From contig CAYQIT010000004.1 in NCBI GenBank assembly GCA_964417685.1, positions 3,562-67,561 of the forward strand: a stretch of DNA of 64,000 nucleotides, given 5' to 3'. Of this stretch, positions 1 to 8,712 are shown in pieces. The first letter of the stretch is position 1; each line of letters begins with the position of its first letter. The notes below the pieces were generated by a model. The model ran no database searches. It had not been told where the DNA came from and worked only from the letters and a program-made list of their open reading frames with translations. The position numbers and the translations under genes are program-made. This stretch comes from CAJQGY01 sp964417685 (GTDB lineage: Bacteria > Pseudomonadota > Gammaproteobacteria > Magnimaribacterales > D2472).

Positions 1-270
1 ATTAAATTTTCTAATTTGACTTGGAGAAACATAAATATCATCTTCTCCAGCACAATAAGAACCTTCTGGTGACCTTAAAAAGCCAAATCCATCATTCAAT
101 ATTTCTAAAACTCCTCCGCCATAAATATCAATACCTTCAGAGGCTTTGAATTTAAAAATTTTAAATATTATTTCTTGTTTCTTAAGTCGGCCAACATCCT
201 CTAGACCAAGGTCTGTGGCAATTTCGACCAATTCGCTTATTGGTTTGACTTTAATTTCAGTTAGGTTCAT
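1..270 (-). CDS. rho: Transcription termination factor Rho, N-terminal part (truncated by window edge)
   Basis: These are the first 90 codons of Rho, the hexameric RNA-dependent ATPase that ends transcription. The translation starts MNLTEIKVKPISELVEIA, a helical Rho_N region, and passes into the cold-shock-type RNA-binding domain (GVLEILNDGFGFLRS, then DDIYVSPSQIRKFN). The ATPase domain lies beyond base 1. The ATG is the complement of 268-270. The gene follows trxA in the same direction, the common trxA-rho arrangement, with a 122-base gap that carries a plausible promoter. Identity is firm because the visible part is near-canonical. Confidence 0.95.
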   Translation of the reverse strand, partial: MNLTEIKVKPISELVEIATDLGLEDVGRLKKQEIIFKIFKFKASEGIDIYGGGVLEILNDGFGFLRSPEGSYCAGEDDIYVSPSQIRKFN

Positions 271-350
271 ATGATTTCCCTATAAATATAATGATGAACT
301 GTTTTGATTAATTGGGTTGTTTGGATATTAAAAAAATCTGAACTATAAAA

Positions 351-379
351 ATGATAAGTGTTTTTTGTTAAAGATGCAA
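351..379 (-). promoter_or_regulatory. Putative sigma-70 promoter for rho
   Basis: On the minus strand TTGCAT (complement of 374-379) is followed after exactly 17 bases by TATCAT (complement of 351-356). The -10 matches the consensus at 5 of 6 positions; the -35 is weaker. This leaves a leader of roughly 75 bases before the rho ATG. Long leaders are usual for autoregulated rho genes. This is inference from sequence only. Confidence 0.35.
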
Positions 380-392
380 AATAAATTAAGTT

Positions 393-713
393 TTAAAGGA
401 CTTGATTGATAAATTCTTGGAGTTGTTGTTTTGTTAAGGCCCCGATTTCAGTGCCTACCGCTTCACCATCTTTAAAAAGCATTAAAGTTGGGATTGATCT
501 AATGCCATATTTAACTGCAGTATCTCTATTAGCATCCACATCCATTTTACATACTGTTAATGAAGGATTTTCATTAGCAATCTCTTGGACTGCAGGCGCT
601 AGTTGCTTGCATGGTCCACACCATTCTGCCCAGAAGTCCACTAAAACTGGTTTATCAGAATTCAGAACGTCTGTTTGGAAATTATCTTGATTTACTATAT
701 TAACGTTGCCCAT
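393..713 (-). CDS. trxA: Thioredoxin
   Basis: A 106-residue cytoplasmic thioredoxin, the general protein disulfide reductase. The redox motif WCGPC is at residues 31-35, preceded by the usual VDFWAE strand, and the cis-proline segment IRSIPTL is present. Length is standard for TrxA. The start is ATG (complement of 711-713). The gene begins one base after the hemB stop codon, so it is almost certainly the distal gene of the esterase-ABC-ilvD-hemB-trxA transcript. A 94-residue open frame on the opposite strand is a shadow. Confidence 0.97.
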   Translation of the reverse strand: MGNVNIVNQDNFQTDVLNSDKPVLVDFWAEWCGPCKQLAPAVQEIANENPSLTVCKMDVDANRDTAVKYGIRSIPTLMLFKDGEAVGTEIGALTKQQLQEFINQVL

Positions 714-714
714 T

Positions 715-1701
715 TTAGTTTAACTCCTTGGATATTTCTTTAGCTGCATATGTAAGAATTGCATCAGCTCCTGCTCGCTTAAAGCTTAAAAGTGATTCTA
801 GCATAACTTTTTTTTCTAACAAGCCATTATCAATAGCTTGCATAATCATTGAATATTCTCCGCTAACTTGGTAAGCAAATGTAGGTATTTTAAATGTTTC
901 TTTAACTTTTGAGATCACATCTAAATAAGGCATTCCTGGCTTAATCATCACAATATCAGCACCCTCATTTATATCCATGGCTACCTCATGCAGAGCTTCA
1001 TCAGAATTTGCTGTTAACATCTGATAAGAGGATTTAGATTCTTTTCCAAGATTTGCAGCAGAGCCCACTGCATCTCTAAAAGGCCCATAAAAATTAGAGC
1101 TGAATTTTGCTGCATAAGAAAGTATGACAATATTCTGAAAATTATTTTTTTCAAGGGCTGCTCTTATTGCTCCAACTCTTCCATCCATCATGTCAGACGG
1201 CGCAAGTATGTCTGCTCCTGCTTTTGCAAGAGCTAAAGCTTGTTTTTCAAGAGCTTCAATAGTTTCATCATTTAAAACATAATTATTTTTTACTAAACCA
1301 TCGTGACCATGAGATGTGTAGGGATCAAGAGCGACATCAGCAATTATAATTATCTCTGGAAAATTCTTCTTAATAATTTTAATGGCTGAACAAGCTAAAT
1401 TAGATTCATTGAATGATTCCTTGCCAAATTCATCTTTCTTCTCTTCATCAACAACTGGAAAAATAGCTACGCATTTTATTCCTAAATCAGCTATTTCTTT
1501 AATTTCATCAAGTAAAACATCCAACCCTACTCTAGAAATTCCTGGCATACTAGAAACAGATTCATATCCATTAATGTCTTTGATAAAGATGGGTTGAATA
1601 AGATCATCTTTACTCAATCTGCATTCTGCTGTTATATCTCTGAGATATTTACTAGATCTTAATCGTCTAAGTCTAGTTGATGGGAATTTTCTTTCAAACA
1701 T
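715..1701 (-). CDS. hemB: Delta-aminolevulinic acid dehydratase (porphobilinogen synthase)
   Basis: Condenses two 5-aminolevulinate molecules to porphobilinogen in haem and tetrapyrrole synthesis. The protein is 328 residues, normal for the family. The Schiff-base lysines are visible as K199 (SYAAKFSSNFYGPF) and K254 (VMIKPGMPYLD). The metal-site segment at about 121-135 reads DVALDPYTSHGHDG and lacks the cysteine triad of zinc enzymes, which points to the magnesium-dependent type found in Pseudomonas and plants. It lies two bases after ilvD and one base before trxA in a compact operon. Confidence 0.97.
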   Translation of the reverse strand: MFERKFPSTRLRRLRSSKYLRDITAECRLSKDDLIQPIFIKDINGYESVSSMPGISRVGLDVLLDEIKEIADLGIKCVAIFPVVDEEKKDEFGKESFNESNLACSAIKIIKKNFPEIIIIADVALDPYTSHGHDGLVKNNYVLNDETIEALEKQALALAKAGADILAPSDMMDGRVGAIRAALEKNNFQNIVILSYAAKFSSNFYGPFRDAVGSAANLGKESKSSYQMLTANSDEALHEVAMDINEGADIVMIKPGMPYLDVISKVKETFKIPTFAYQVSGEYSMIMQAIDNGLLEKKVMLESLLSFKRAGADAILTYAAKEISKELN

Positions 1702-1703
1702 AT

Positions 1704-3359
1704 TTAATCTGTAACTGCGCCTAGGCTTGCAGATTTTACACTTTTTGCATACTTAGATAAAACACCCTTTTTAGGAGGAAGTTTTGGACATGTCCATTTA
1801 GCAAGCCGATCATTGATCTCATCATCAGATAAATTAATACTCAACTCATCTTTATTAGCATCAATGGTGATTTCGTCTCCATCTTCAATTATCGCTATTA
1901 CTCCCCCATCAGCTGCTTCTGGGGTTATGTGACCAACAACAAAACCATGCGTTCCTCCAGAAAATCTTCCATCTGTTATAAAAGCAACCTTATCGCCCAA
2001 GCCTTGCCCCATAATTGCAGAGGTTGGCTTCAGCATTTCTCTCATACCAGGCCCGCCTTTTGGTCCTTCATATCTAATAACGACAACATCTCCAGCAGTT
2101 ATATTCTTTGATAAAATTGCTGCTACTCCATCTTCTTCGGAGTTAAAGACTCTTGCTCTGCCAGTGAAAGAAGTGCCCTCTTTACCAGTTATTTTTGCAA
2201 CTGCACCCTCTTTTGCTAAATTTCCATACAAGATTCTTAGATGGCTATTTTCTTTAATAGGTTTATCAAAAGATCTTATGATTGCATTATCTTTATATGG
2301 CTCAATGTTTTTAAGGTTTTCAGCTAAAGTCTTTCCTGTTACTGTTAGGCAATTACCATCAAGCAACCCCTTATCTAACATAGTTTTCATCAAAGGCTGT
2401 ATTCCTCCTGATGCATTCAACTCAGACATAAAATGTTTTCCAAATGGTTTTAAATCAGCTAAAACTGGGGTGCTTTTACCTATTCTTGTGAAGTCATCTA
2501 ATGTAATTTTAACTCCAATTGCATCAGCCATAGCTATAATATGAAGGACAGCATTAGTTGAGCCACCTAATGCAATAATTATAGCGATAGCATTTTCAAA
2601 TGCAGACTTAGTCATAATATCTGATGGTTTAATATCTTTTTCTAAGAGATGCATAACTGCATTTCCAGCATCCTCGCAATCTTTTTTCTTATCATTAGAA
2701 ACAGCGTCTTGACTGCTGCTACCTGGAAGACTCATACCTAGAGCCTCAATAGCAGATGCCATAGTATTAGCTGTATACATTCCTCCACATGACCCTGGGC
2801 CTTTAACTGAAATTTTCTCAACGTGAATTAATTCTTGTTCAGGCAGGTCGCCTTTTGAAAACTCACCAGTTTTTTCACAAACGGTTACATAATCTGTATT
2901 TTCTTCACTTGGTTTAATTGATCCCCCATATACAAATATTGATGGACGATTAAGTCTTGCCATTCCAATTATGCAGCCAGGCATATTTTTATCGCATCCT
3001 CCAATAGATATTACTCCGTCATAACCTAGGCAACCAACTACAGTTTCTATAGAATCAGCGATAACTTCCCTTGAAACTAATGAGTATTTCATTCCCTGAG
3101 TTCCCATGGATATTCCATCTGAAACAGTTATAGTGTTAAAGAGAACGCCTTTCCCATTATTATTATTAATTGATGACTCAACAACTTCAGCTAATTCGTT
3201 AATATGCATATTGCATGGTGTTACTTTTGCACCTGTCGATGCTATTCCCACAAGAGGTTTTGTAAAATCTTCAGAAGTAAAGCCTACGCCTCTTAACATC
3301 GATCTTGATGCAGATTGATTAGGGCCATCTACTAAATCTTTAGAGTATTTTCTATTCAT
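1704..3359 (-). CDS. ilvD: Dihydroxy-acid dehydratase
   Basis: Catalyses the penultimate step of isoleucine and valine biosynthesis, dehydrating 2,3-dihydroxy acids to 2-keto acids with an Fe-S cluster. At 551 residues it is of IlvD size. Cluster cysteines are C50 (VTPCN), C122 (GGCDKNMPGC) and C191 (GPGSCGGMYTANTM); the C-terminal GRFSGGTHGF signature is also present. The start is ATG (complement of 3357-3359), eight bases after the upstream ABC gene. The EDD paralogue (6-phosphogluconate dehydratase) is less likely given the close IlvD-type motifs. No leucine or branched-chain attenuator is visible. Confidence 0.95.
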   Translation of the reverse strand: MNRKYSKDLVDGPNQSASRSMLRGVGFTSEDFTKPLVGIASTGAKVTPCNMHINELAEVVESSINNNNGKGVLFNTITVSDGISMGTQGMKYSLVSREVIADSIETVVGCLGYDGVISIGGCDKNMPGCIIGMARLNRPSIFVYGGSIKPSEENTDYVTVCEKTGEFSKGDLPEQELIHVEKISVKGPGSCGGMYTANTMASAIEALGMSLPGSSSQDAVSNDKKKDCEDAGNAVMHLLEKDIKPSDIMTKSAFENAIAIIIALGGSTNAVLHIIAMADAIGVKITLDDFTRIGKSTPVLADLKPFGKHFMSELNASGGIQPLMKTMLDKGLLDGNCLTVTGKTLAENLKNIEPYKDNAIIRSFDKPIKENSHLRILYGNLAKEGAVAKITGKEGTSFTGRARVFNSEEDGVAAILSKNITAGDVVVIRYEGPKGGPGMREMLKPTSAIMGQGLGDKVAFITDGRFSGGTHGFVVGHITPEAADGGVIAIIEDGDEITIDANKDELSINLSDDEINDRLAKWTCPKLPPKKGVLSKYAKSVKSASLGAVTD

Positions 3360-3367
3360 TCTTTCAA

Positions 3368-4966
3368 TTAACCTGATGCATAACTTAAAGCTGCATTTAA
3401 AAGTTTTCTTGTATATTCTTCTTTAGGATTATCAAAAACCTCGTTAGCCGAGCCTGCTTCTACGATTCTTCCTTGCTTCATAACAAAAATTTCATCAGAC
3501 ATAGATCTTATAACTTTTAAATCATGACTAATAAATAAATATGTTAAAGAGTATTCGTCTTGTAGATCTTTTAGAAGTTTAATTACTTGAATTTGAATTG
3601 ATCTATCTAGAGCAGATGTTGGCTCATCAAGTATCATGAATGCAGGACTCATAATCAACGACCTGGCTATAGCAATTCTTTGCCTTTGACCTCCTGAAAA
3701 TTCATGAGGATATTTAGATTTCTGTGATGGATTAATTCCTACATCATTTAATACCTTATCGATCTTTTGATTTTTTTCTTCTCTTGAATAAGAAAAATGA
3801 ACTCCCAGGCCTTCTCCTACAATCTCGCCAATAGTCATTCTTGGCGAAAGTGATCCATATGGATCTTGGAATATTATTTGAATATCTTTTTTAAGGTTTT
3901 TAGATTCTTGTGCTGAATTTTTACTTATATCTTTTCCATCGTATATGATGCTGCCCTCAAAAGGGATAAGGTTTGCAATTGCTCTTCCAAGAGTGGATTT
4001 GCCTGAACCTGATTCGCCTACCAAGCCAATTGTGGAATTTGCTTTTATTGAAAAAGATATATCTTTCACAGCATGAAACCTATCTTTTTTGAATGGATTT
4101 GATGATGAAATATTATAAAAAACATTAAGATTTTCTATATCTAGCAAAACATTATCATTTGAAGAAAATTTATCCTTAGGCTGAGGTTCAGCATCTAATA
4201 ACTTTTTAGTGTAATCATGTTGAGGATTTTTGAAGACCTCAAGGGTATTACCTTTTTCTACAATTTTACCATCTTTCATTACACATACTTGATCTGAGAA
4301 TTTTTCAACAAGGCCTAAATCATGCGTTATAAAGAGTATGGACATTCCAAGCTCTTTTTGTAACTTTGTCATTAAATCTAATATTTGAGCTTGTATTGTT
4401 ACATCTAATGCGGTTGTGGGCTCATCCGCAATAAGAAGATCAGGCTCATTAACTAATGCCATAGCAATCATGATGCGCTGTCTTTGTCCGCCTGATAACT
4501 CATGAGGATATGCAGAAAATCTTCTATCGACATCGTCTATTTCAACCAAAGTCATTAGTTTTTTGGCTTCTTTATTAGCATCTGCTTTTGATTTTTTTGA
4601 ATGAAGAATAATGGATTCTGTTATCTGATCTCCAACTCTATGATATGGATTAAGAGACGTCATTGGCTCCTGGAAAACCATAGAAATAATATTACCTCTG
4701 AATTTTATTAGTTCTTTTGCTGGAGCATCTATAACCTCTTTGCCATTAAATAGGATAGAGGAATTGTCAGAGTAAGATGCTTGTGGTCTTGGTAATAGTT
4801 GCAATATAGACATTGCAGTAACTGATTTTCCAGACCCAGACTCACCAACTAATGCCATTGTCTGATTTCTCTGAATGTCAAAACTAATATTATCAACAGC
4901 AAGGAAAGAATCATCACGGACAGCAAAACTTATACTTAAGTCTCTTACTTTTAAAATTTCATTCAT
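3368..4966 (-). CDS. ABC transporter ATP-binding protein with two ATPase domains (YejF/Dpp-Opp type)
   Basis: A cytoplasmic ABC ATPase of 532 residues made of two nucleotide-binding domains in tandem, as in YejF or GsiA. The first has Walker A GESGSGKS at 41-48 and signature LSGGQRQRI; the second repeats GESGSGKST and has FSGGQRQRIA. Each domain carries the Dpp/Opp-type tail seen in peptide importers. Its partners would be two permeases and a binding protein, but none lie nearby. The ATG overlaps the esterase stop by four bases and ilvD follows after eight. Substrate cannot be told; oligopeptides are the family norm. Confidence 0.85.
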   Translation of the reverse strand: MNEILKVRDLSISFAVRDDSFLAVDNISFDIQRNQTMALVGESGSGKSVTAMSILQLLPRPQASYSDNSSILFNGKEVIDAPAKELIKFRGNIISMVFQEPMTSLNPYHRVGDQITESIILHSKKSKADANKEAKKLMTLVEIDDVDRRFSAYPHELSGGQRQRIMIAMALVNEPDLLIADEPTTALDVTIQAQILDLMTKLQKELGMSILFITHDLGLVEKFSDQVCVMKDGKIVEKGNTLEVFKNPQHDYTKKLLDAEPQPKDKFSSNDNVLLDIENLNVFYNISSSNPFKKDRFHAVKDISFSIKANSTIGLVGESGSGKSTLGRAIANLIPFEGSIIYDGKDISKNSAQESKNLKKDIQIIFQDPYGSLSPRMTIGEIVGEGLGVHFSYSREEKNQKIDKVLNDVGINPSQKSKYPHEFSGGQRQRIAIARSLIMSPAFMILDEPTSALDRSIQIQVIKLLKDLQDEYSLTYLFISHDLKVIRSMSDEIFVMKQGRIVEAGSANEVFDNPKEEYTRKLLNAALSYASG

Positions 4967-5964
4967 AATATTTTTTTGTAATCATCTAAAAAATTATCTA
5001 CAGCTATTTTTGCTTTACGCAATCTACTCATAGATGCGAACCCATGAATAAGCGATGGATAATGTAATTGACGAATATTAATACTTTTTTCGTGTAATAG
5101 GTAGGCATATTTTTCTGCCTCATCGCATAAAACATCAAATCCAGCAGTAATAATTAATGTCTCAGGAAACTCAGTTGATATTGGATTTGTTTTTAACAAA
5201 TCACAAGATGGATCCTCAAAACTAATTTTTTTATCGACAAATTTTTTCCATATCCATCTCATATTAGATGCTGTTAAGAAAAATCCAGAAGACAAATCTT
5301 CATACGAACTAAAATTACATTTAGGACTTATCATTGGATATATTAATAATTGACTACAAGGAAGGCTTAGAGATTCTTTTATTAGCTTATTTGTTAAAGA
5401 TGCAGCTAAATGGCCTCCTGCGCTATCTCCGCATATGCTTACTTCATTAGACACATTATCTAGCAACCATGAGTATGCTGCTGCTGCTTCATTTAAAGCT
5501 TTAGGATATTTATTTTCAGGTGAAAGCGAGTAATTTAATGAATAAATGTCTGCTCCCAAATAGGATGAATAGTATTGAACAATGTTATGGTGGGTATTTA
5601 TACTTCCGAATGCATATCCACCTCCATGAAAATAAAGAATTGATTTTTTGGTGTATTTTTTTCTAGGTGAATATTTTCTTAATATTAGTCCATCCATTAA
5701 TTCAATATCAGTAAAGCTAACATCTTGAATGGTTTTCGCAGCAGTATTTATAAAGCTTGATCTGTCTTCATAAGCCTGTCTAATAGATTTGATTTTGCTC
5801 TCATCCTCATCTTTCAGGTTCTTAATAGGTATTAATTTTAAAAAAAATTTTGTCTGATCATCTAATGCATGGCCTCTATAAATTATGCTATTAAACATTC
5901 CAAAAAATTTAAAAATAAAATCGGGGATGTTGAAGAAAATATTTAATAGAAATTTTTTAAGCAT
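4963..5964 (-). CDS. Alpha/beta hydrolase, hormone-sensitive-lipase family esterase
   Basis: A 333-residue carboxylesterase-like protein. The oxyanion-hole motif HGGGYAFGS begins at residue 113, the nucleophile serine is S181 in GDSAGGHLA, and the acid and base are probably the Asp in ITAGFDVLCDEA and the His in LIHGFA near the C-terminus. These define the HSL (family IV) esterases, which cleave short acyl esters. The N-terminal 25 residues are hydrophobic and could anchor it to the membrane. It is the first gene of the minus-strand run toward rho and overlaps the ABC gene by four bases. The natural ester is unknown. Confidence 0.85.
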   Translation of the reverse strand: MLKKFLLNIFFNIPDFIFKFFGMFNSIIYRGHALDDQTKFFLKLIPIKNLKDEDESKIKSIRQAYEDRSSFINTAAKTIQDVSFTDIELMDGLILRKYSPRKKYTKKSILYFHGGGYAFGSINTHHNIVQYYSSYLGADIYSLNYSLSPENKYPKALNEAAAAYSWLLDNVSNEVSICGDSAGGHLAASLTNKLIKESLSLPCSQLLIYPMISPKCNFSSYEDLSSGFFLTASNMRWIWKKFVDKKISFEDPSCDLLKTNPISTEFPETLIITAGFDVLCDEAEKYAYLLHEKSINIRQLHYPSLIHGFASMSRLRKAKIAVDNFLDDYKKIL

Positions 5965-6016
5965 TAATGGAGTGTGTTATCTTTCATTTCCATATTTCAG
6001 AGTTTATCATTTTGTA

Positions 6017-6439
6017 ATGTATAAGTTACTTAAATTATCCATCCTTTTGCTAGTGACATCCATTTGTCTAAATGCTCAAAATCTTTTTGATGAAAAAAAT
6101 GACATATTAAAACCCTCTGATGCTTTCGCTACTTCGGGCTATATTGATAATGATCTCTTATATATTAATTGGCGAATTAATAATGGATATTATCTTTACA
6201 AAAATTCAGTCAAAATTATGAATGGCGATAATGAGTTGGAATATATAATTATCGAATCGAATGAATCTACCTACGAAGATGAGTTTTTTGGAAAGACTCA
6301 AATACTTAGAGGAGAACTATTCATAAGGACTTCTAAAGTTGAGAATCTCAATAATTTATTGATATACTTTCAAGGTTGTTCAGACTCAGGCTTCTGTTAT
6401 CCACTCCAGTCTCAAGAAATTTCTCAAATAATCTTTTAA
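6017..6439 (+). CDS. Stand-alone DsbD N-terminal (alpha) domain protein, periplasmic
   Basis: A 140-residue protein with an N-terminal signal sequence (MYKLLKLSILLLVTSICLNA) followed by a single domain resembling the periplasmic N-terminal domain of DsbD. It shows the GYYLY segment, the DEFFGK segment and the redox pair C121/C127 in QGCSDSGFCYP, equivalent to the DsbD pair that reduces DsbC, DsbG and CcmG. The membrane and C-terminal thioredoxin domains of DsbD are absent, and aroQ starts 41 bases after the stop. ATG 6017 is chosen over upstream starts because it opens the signal peptide. It occupies the place of dsbD in dsbD-aroQ-accBC loci. Confidence 0.8.
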   Translation: MYKLLKLSILLLVTSICLNAQNLFDEKNDILKPSDAFATSGYIDNDLLYINWRINNGYYLYKNSVKIMNGDNELEYIIIESNESTYEDEFFGKTQILRGELFIRTSKVENLNNLLIYFQGCSDSGFCYPLQSQEISQIIF

Positions 6440-6480
6440 ATTCTTTTAAAATCTTTAAAATTCAGCTAAAATCCTTCAAC

Positions 6481-6915
6481 ATGAAATTATTAGTTATTAA
6501 TGGTCCAAATTTAAATCTTCTCGGAACAAGAGAAAATAATCACTATGGTGATATTAATCTTGAAAAAATAGAGAATAATTTATTAGATCTTGCCAAGATG
6601 CATGAATGCAGTGTTGATTTTTTCCAAAGTAATGCTGAGCATGAACTCGTCGATAAAATTCAGACATGCATTTCAGAGTCTTATAATGTAATTATAATAA
6701 ACCCAGGTGCGTTCACACATACGAGTATTGCATTAAGAGATGCTTTGCTTGCTGTAAATGTGCCTTTTTATGAAGTGCATATATCTAATATTTTCGGAAG
6801 AGAGGAGTTTAGGCATCACTCATATTTTTCTGACATAGCTACAGGAGTAATTTGTGGATTAGGTGCTTCGGGTTATGAGTACGCTCTTCTAGATTCAATT
6901 TTAAAATTTAAATAA
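6481..6915 (+). CDS. aroQ: 3-dehydroquinate dehydratase, type II
   Basis: Third step of the shikimate pathway, converting 3-dehydroquinate to 3-dehydroshikimate; the type II enzyme is a dodecamer of about 150 residues, and this one is 144. Signatures are NGPNLNLLGTRE at 7-18, FQSNAEHELVDKI, NPGAFTHTSIALRDAL and EVHISNIFGREEFRHHS, together covering the catalytic Tyr/Arg loop, the His and the substrate-binding regions. ATG 6481 is used; an upstream in-frame extension has no family match. The gene sits five bases before accB, the usual gammaproteobacterial order. Confidence 0.96.
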   Translation: MKLLVINGPNLNLLGTRENNHYGDINLEKIENNLLDLAKMHECSVDFFQSNAEHELVDKIQTCISESYNVIIINPGAFTHTSIALRDALLAVNVPFYEVHISNIFGREEFRHHSYFSDIATGVICGLGASGYEYALLDSILKFK

Positions 6916-6920
6916 TTATT

Positions 6921-7358
6921 ATGGATATAAGAAAAATAAAAAAATTAATTGAAATGTTACAAGAGTCTGATCTTACCGAAATAGAGGTTGGCCAGGGTGA
7001 GGAGTCTGTTCGAATCACAAGAGGTAGTAGTCAAAACATTATTCCAAGTACCCCTGCAGTTCATCAGTCAGTAATAGCGGCACCAATAATTGAATCAACT
7101 GAGAAGGTTGATGAAGCTGTATCCGGTAACTTGGTAAGATCTCCAATAGTTGGAACATTTTACAGAAAGCCTGGGCCTGATAAAGATCCATTCATAAGAG
7201 TAGGTGATTCTGTCGAGGTTGGAGATGTGCTTTGTATTATAGAAGCTATGAAGATGATGAATGAGATTAAATCCGAATTCAGCGGAAAAATCACTTCTAT
7301 AAATGTTGAAGACGGGCAACCGGTGGAATTTGATCAACATATTATAACCATCGATTAG
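6921..7358 (+). CDS. accB: Biotin carboxyl carrier protein of acetyl-CoA carboxylase
   Basis: Carries the biotin that shuttles carboxyl groups between AccC and the AccAD transferase in the first step of fatty acid synthesis. The 145-residue protein has an N-terminal dimerisation segment (MDIRKIKKLIEML), a flexible Pro/Ala-rich linker (about 36-66), and a C-terminal biotinyl domain with biotinylation lysine K111 in EAMKMMNEI. The protruding thumb typical of AccB (residues near YRKPGPDKDPF) is present. It is followed after one base by accC. Confidence 0.97.
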   Translation: MDIRKIKKLIEMLQESDLTEIEVGQGEESVRITRGSSQNIIPSTPAVHQSVIAAPIIESTEKVDEAVSGNLVRSPIVGTFYRKPGPDKDPFIRVGDSVEVGDVLCIIEAMKMMNEIKSEFSGKITSINVEDGQPVEFDQHIITID

Positions 7359-7359
7359 A

Positions 7360-8712
7360 ATGTCATACAAAGTTCTCATAGCTAATAGAGGAGAAATTGC
7401 CTTGCGTGCAATGCGAGCATGCAAGGAATTAAATATAAAAACTGTTGCGGTTTATTCAACTGCTGATAGAGATCTTAAGCACTTAAAGTTTGCTGATGAG
7501 TCTGTTTGCATTGGACCGGCATCACCAACATTAAGCTATCTTAATGCAGCAGCTATTCTTTCTGCAGCAGAATTAACTGAAGTTGATGGTATTTATCCTG
7601 GCTATGGATTTTTAGCAGAAGATCCAAATTTTGCAGAGATGTGTGAAAAAAGTGGTTTCAAATTTATTGGTCCTAGCTCTGAAATCATCAGGAAAATGGG
7701 AGATAAAATTACTGCAAAGACTTTAGCAGAAGAAGCAGGCATTCAAATTGTTCCGGGTTATAAAGGGGAGCTTCCTGATTCAGATGAAGAAATTAAAGAA
7801 ATTGTAGGAAATATTGGATACCCAATAATGATAAAAGCAACTGCTGGTGGAGGGGGCAGAGGCATGAGAATGGTTAGAGAAGAATCAGACTTGCTCAACT
7901 CTCTTGAAGTGACTATTCAAGAAGCACTGAGTGCATTTGGAAATGGTACCGTTTATATTGAAAAATTTATTGAAAATCCAAGGCATGTTGAAGTGCAAGT
8001 GGTTGGAGATGGGAAAGGCGGGGCCATACATTTAGGCACTCGGGATTGCAGCATGCAAAGAAAACATCAGAAAATTATAGAAGAAGCTCCAGCCCTTGAT
8101 ATTGATGAAGAATCCTTACAGAAAACTTTAGATTCATCGATCAGCCTATGTAAAAAAATTAAATATGAAGGTGTTGGAACTATTGAGTTCTTATATGAGA
8201 ATAATGAGTTTTATTTTATAGAAATGAATACAAGAATCCAGGTTGAGCATCCTGTTACAGAAATGATTACTGGATATGATCTTGTTAAAGCGCAACTTAG
8301 AATTGCTTTGGGAATGGATGTTGAGCTTAATCAAGATGAGATAGATTTTAAAGGTCATGCTATTGAGTGTAGGATAAATGCTGAAGATCCAATAACCTTT
8401 CAGCCATCTCCAGGACTAATTACAAAAATGCATATTCCCGGAGGTTTTGGAGTAAGGTATGACTCTCATATATATGGTGGTTATACAGTCCCGCCATATT
8501 ACGACTCACTTTTATCAAAAGTTATAACTCTTGCTAATACAAGAGAATCAGCAATCAAAAGAATGTTAAGTGCATTAGATGAATTCTTTATTCAAGGCAT
8601 TAAGACGAACCATTCACTTCATCAGGATGTTTTGAATGATGAAACTTTTATTAAAAATAAACACACAATTAACTATTTAGAAAAAGAATTTTTACCAAAT
8701 AATTATGAGTGA
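7360..8712 (+). CDS. accC: Biotin carboxylase subunit of acetyl-CoA carboxylase
   Basis: ATP-dependent carboxylation of AccB-bound biotin. The protein is 450 residues, the standard length, and has the order N-terminal Rossmann-like domain (VLIANRGEIALR), ATP-grasp domain with glycine loop KATAGGGGRGMR, active-site segment EMNTRIQVEHP at 288-298, and the C-terminal domain (ECRINAEDP). It ends eight bases inside leuS. In many gammaproteobacteria prmA follows accBC; here leuS has taken that place. Confidence 0.97.
   Translation: MSYKVLIANRGEIALRAMRACKELNIKTVAVYSTADRDLKHLKFADESVCIGPASPTLSYLNAAAILSAAELTEVDGIYPGYGFLAEDPNFAEMCEKSGFKFIGPSSEIIRKMGDKITAKTLAEEAGIQIVPGYKGELPDSDEEIKEIVGNIGYPIMIKATAGGGGRGMRMVREESDLLNSLEVTIQEALSAFGNGTVYIEKFIENPRHVEVQVVGDGKGGAIHLGTRDCSMQRKHQKIIEEAPALDIDEESLQKTLDSSISLCKKIKYEGVGTIEFLYENNEFYFIEMNTRIQVEHPVTEMITGYDLVKAQLRIALGMDVELNQDEIDFKGHAIECRINAEDPITFQPSPGLITKMHIPGGFGVRYDSHIYGGYTVPPYYDSLLSKVITLANTRESAIKRMLSALDEFFIQGIKTNHSLHQDVLNDETFIKNKHTINYLEKEFLPNNYE

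Noticed and set aside
406..690. 94-residue open frame opposite trxA
   Set aside because: It lies wholly inside trxA on the other strand and its translation has no domain character; it mirrors the conserved thioredoxin codons.
2164..2544. 126-residue open frame opposite ilvD
   Set aside because: Fully antisense to a clear dihydroxy-acid dehydratase; no ribosome site or family resemblance.
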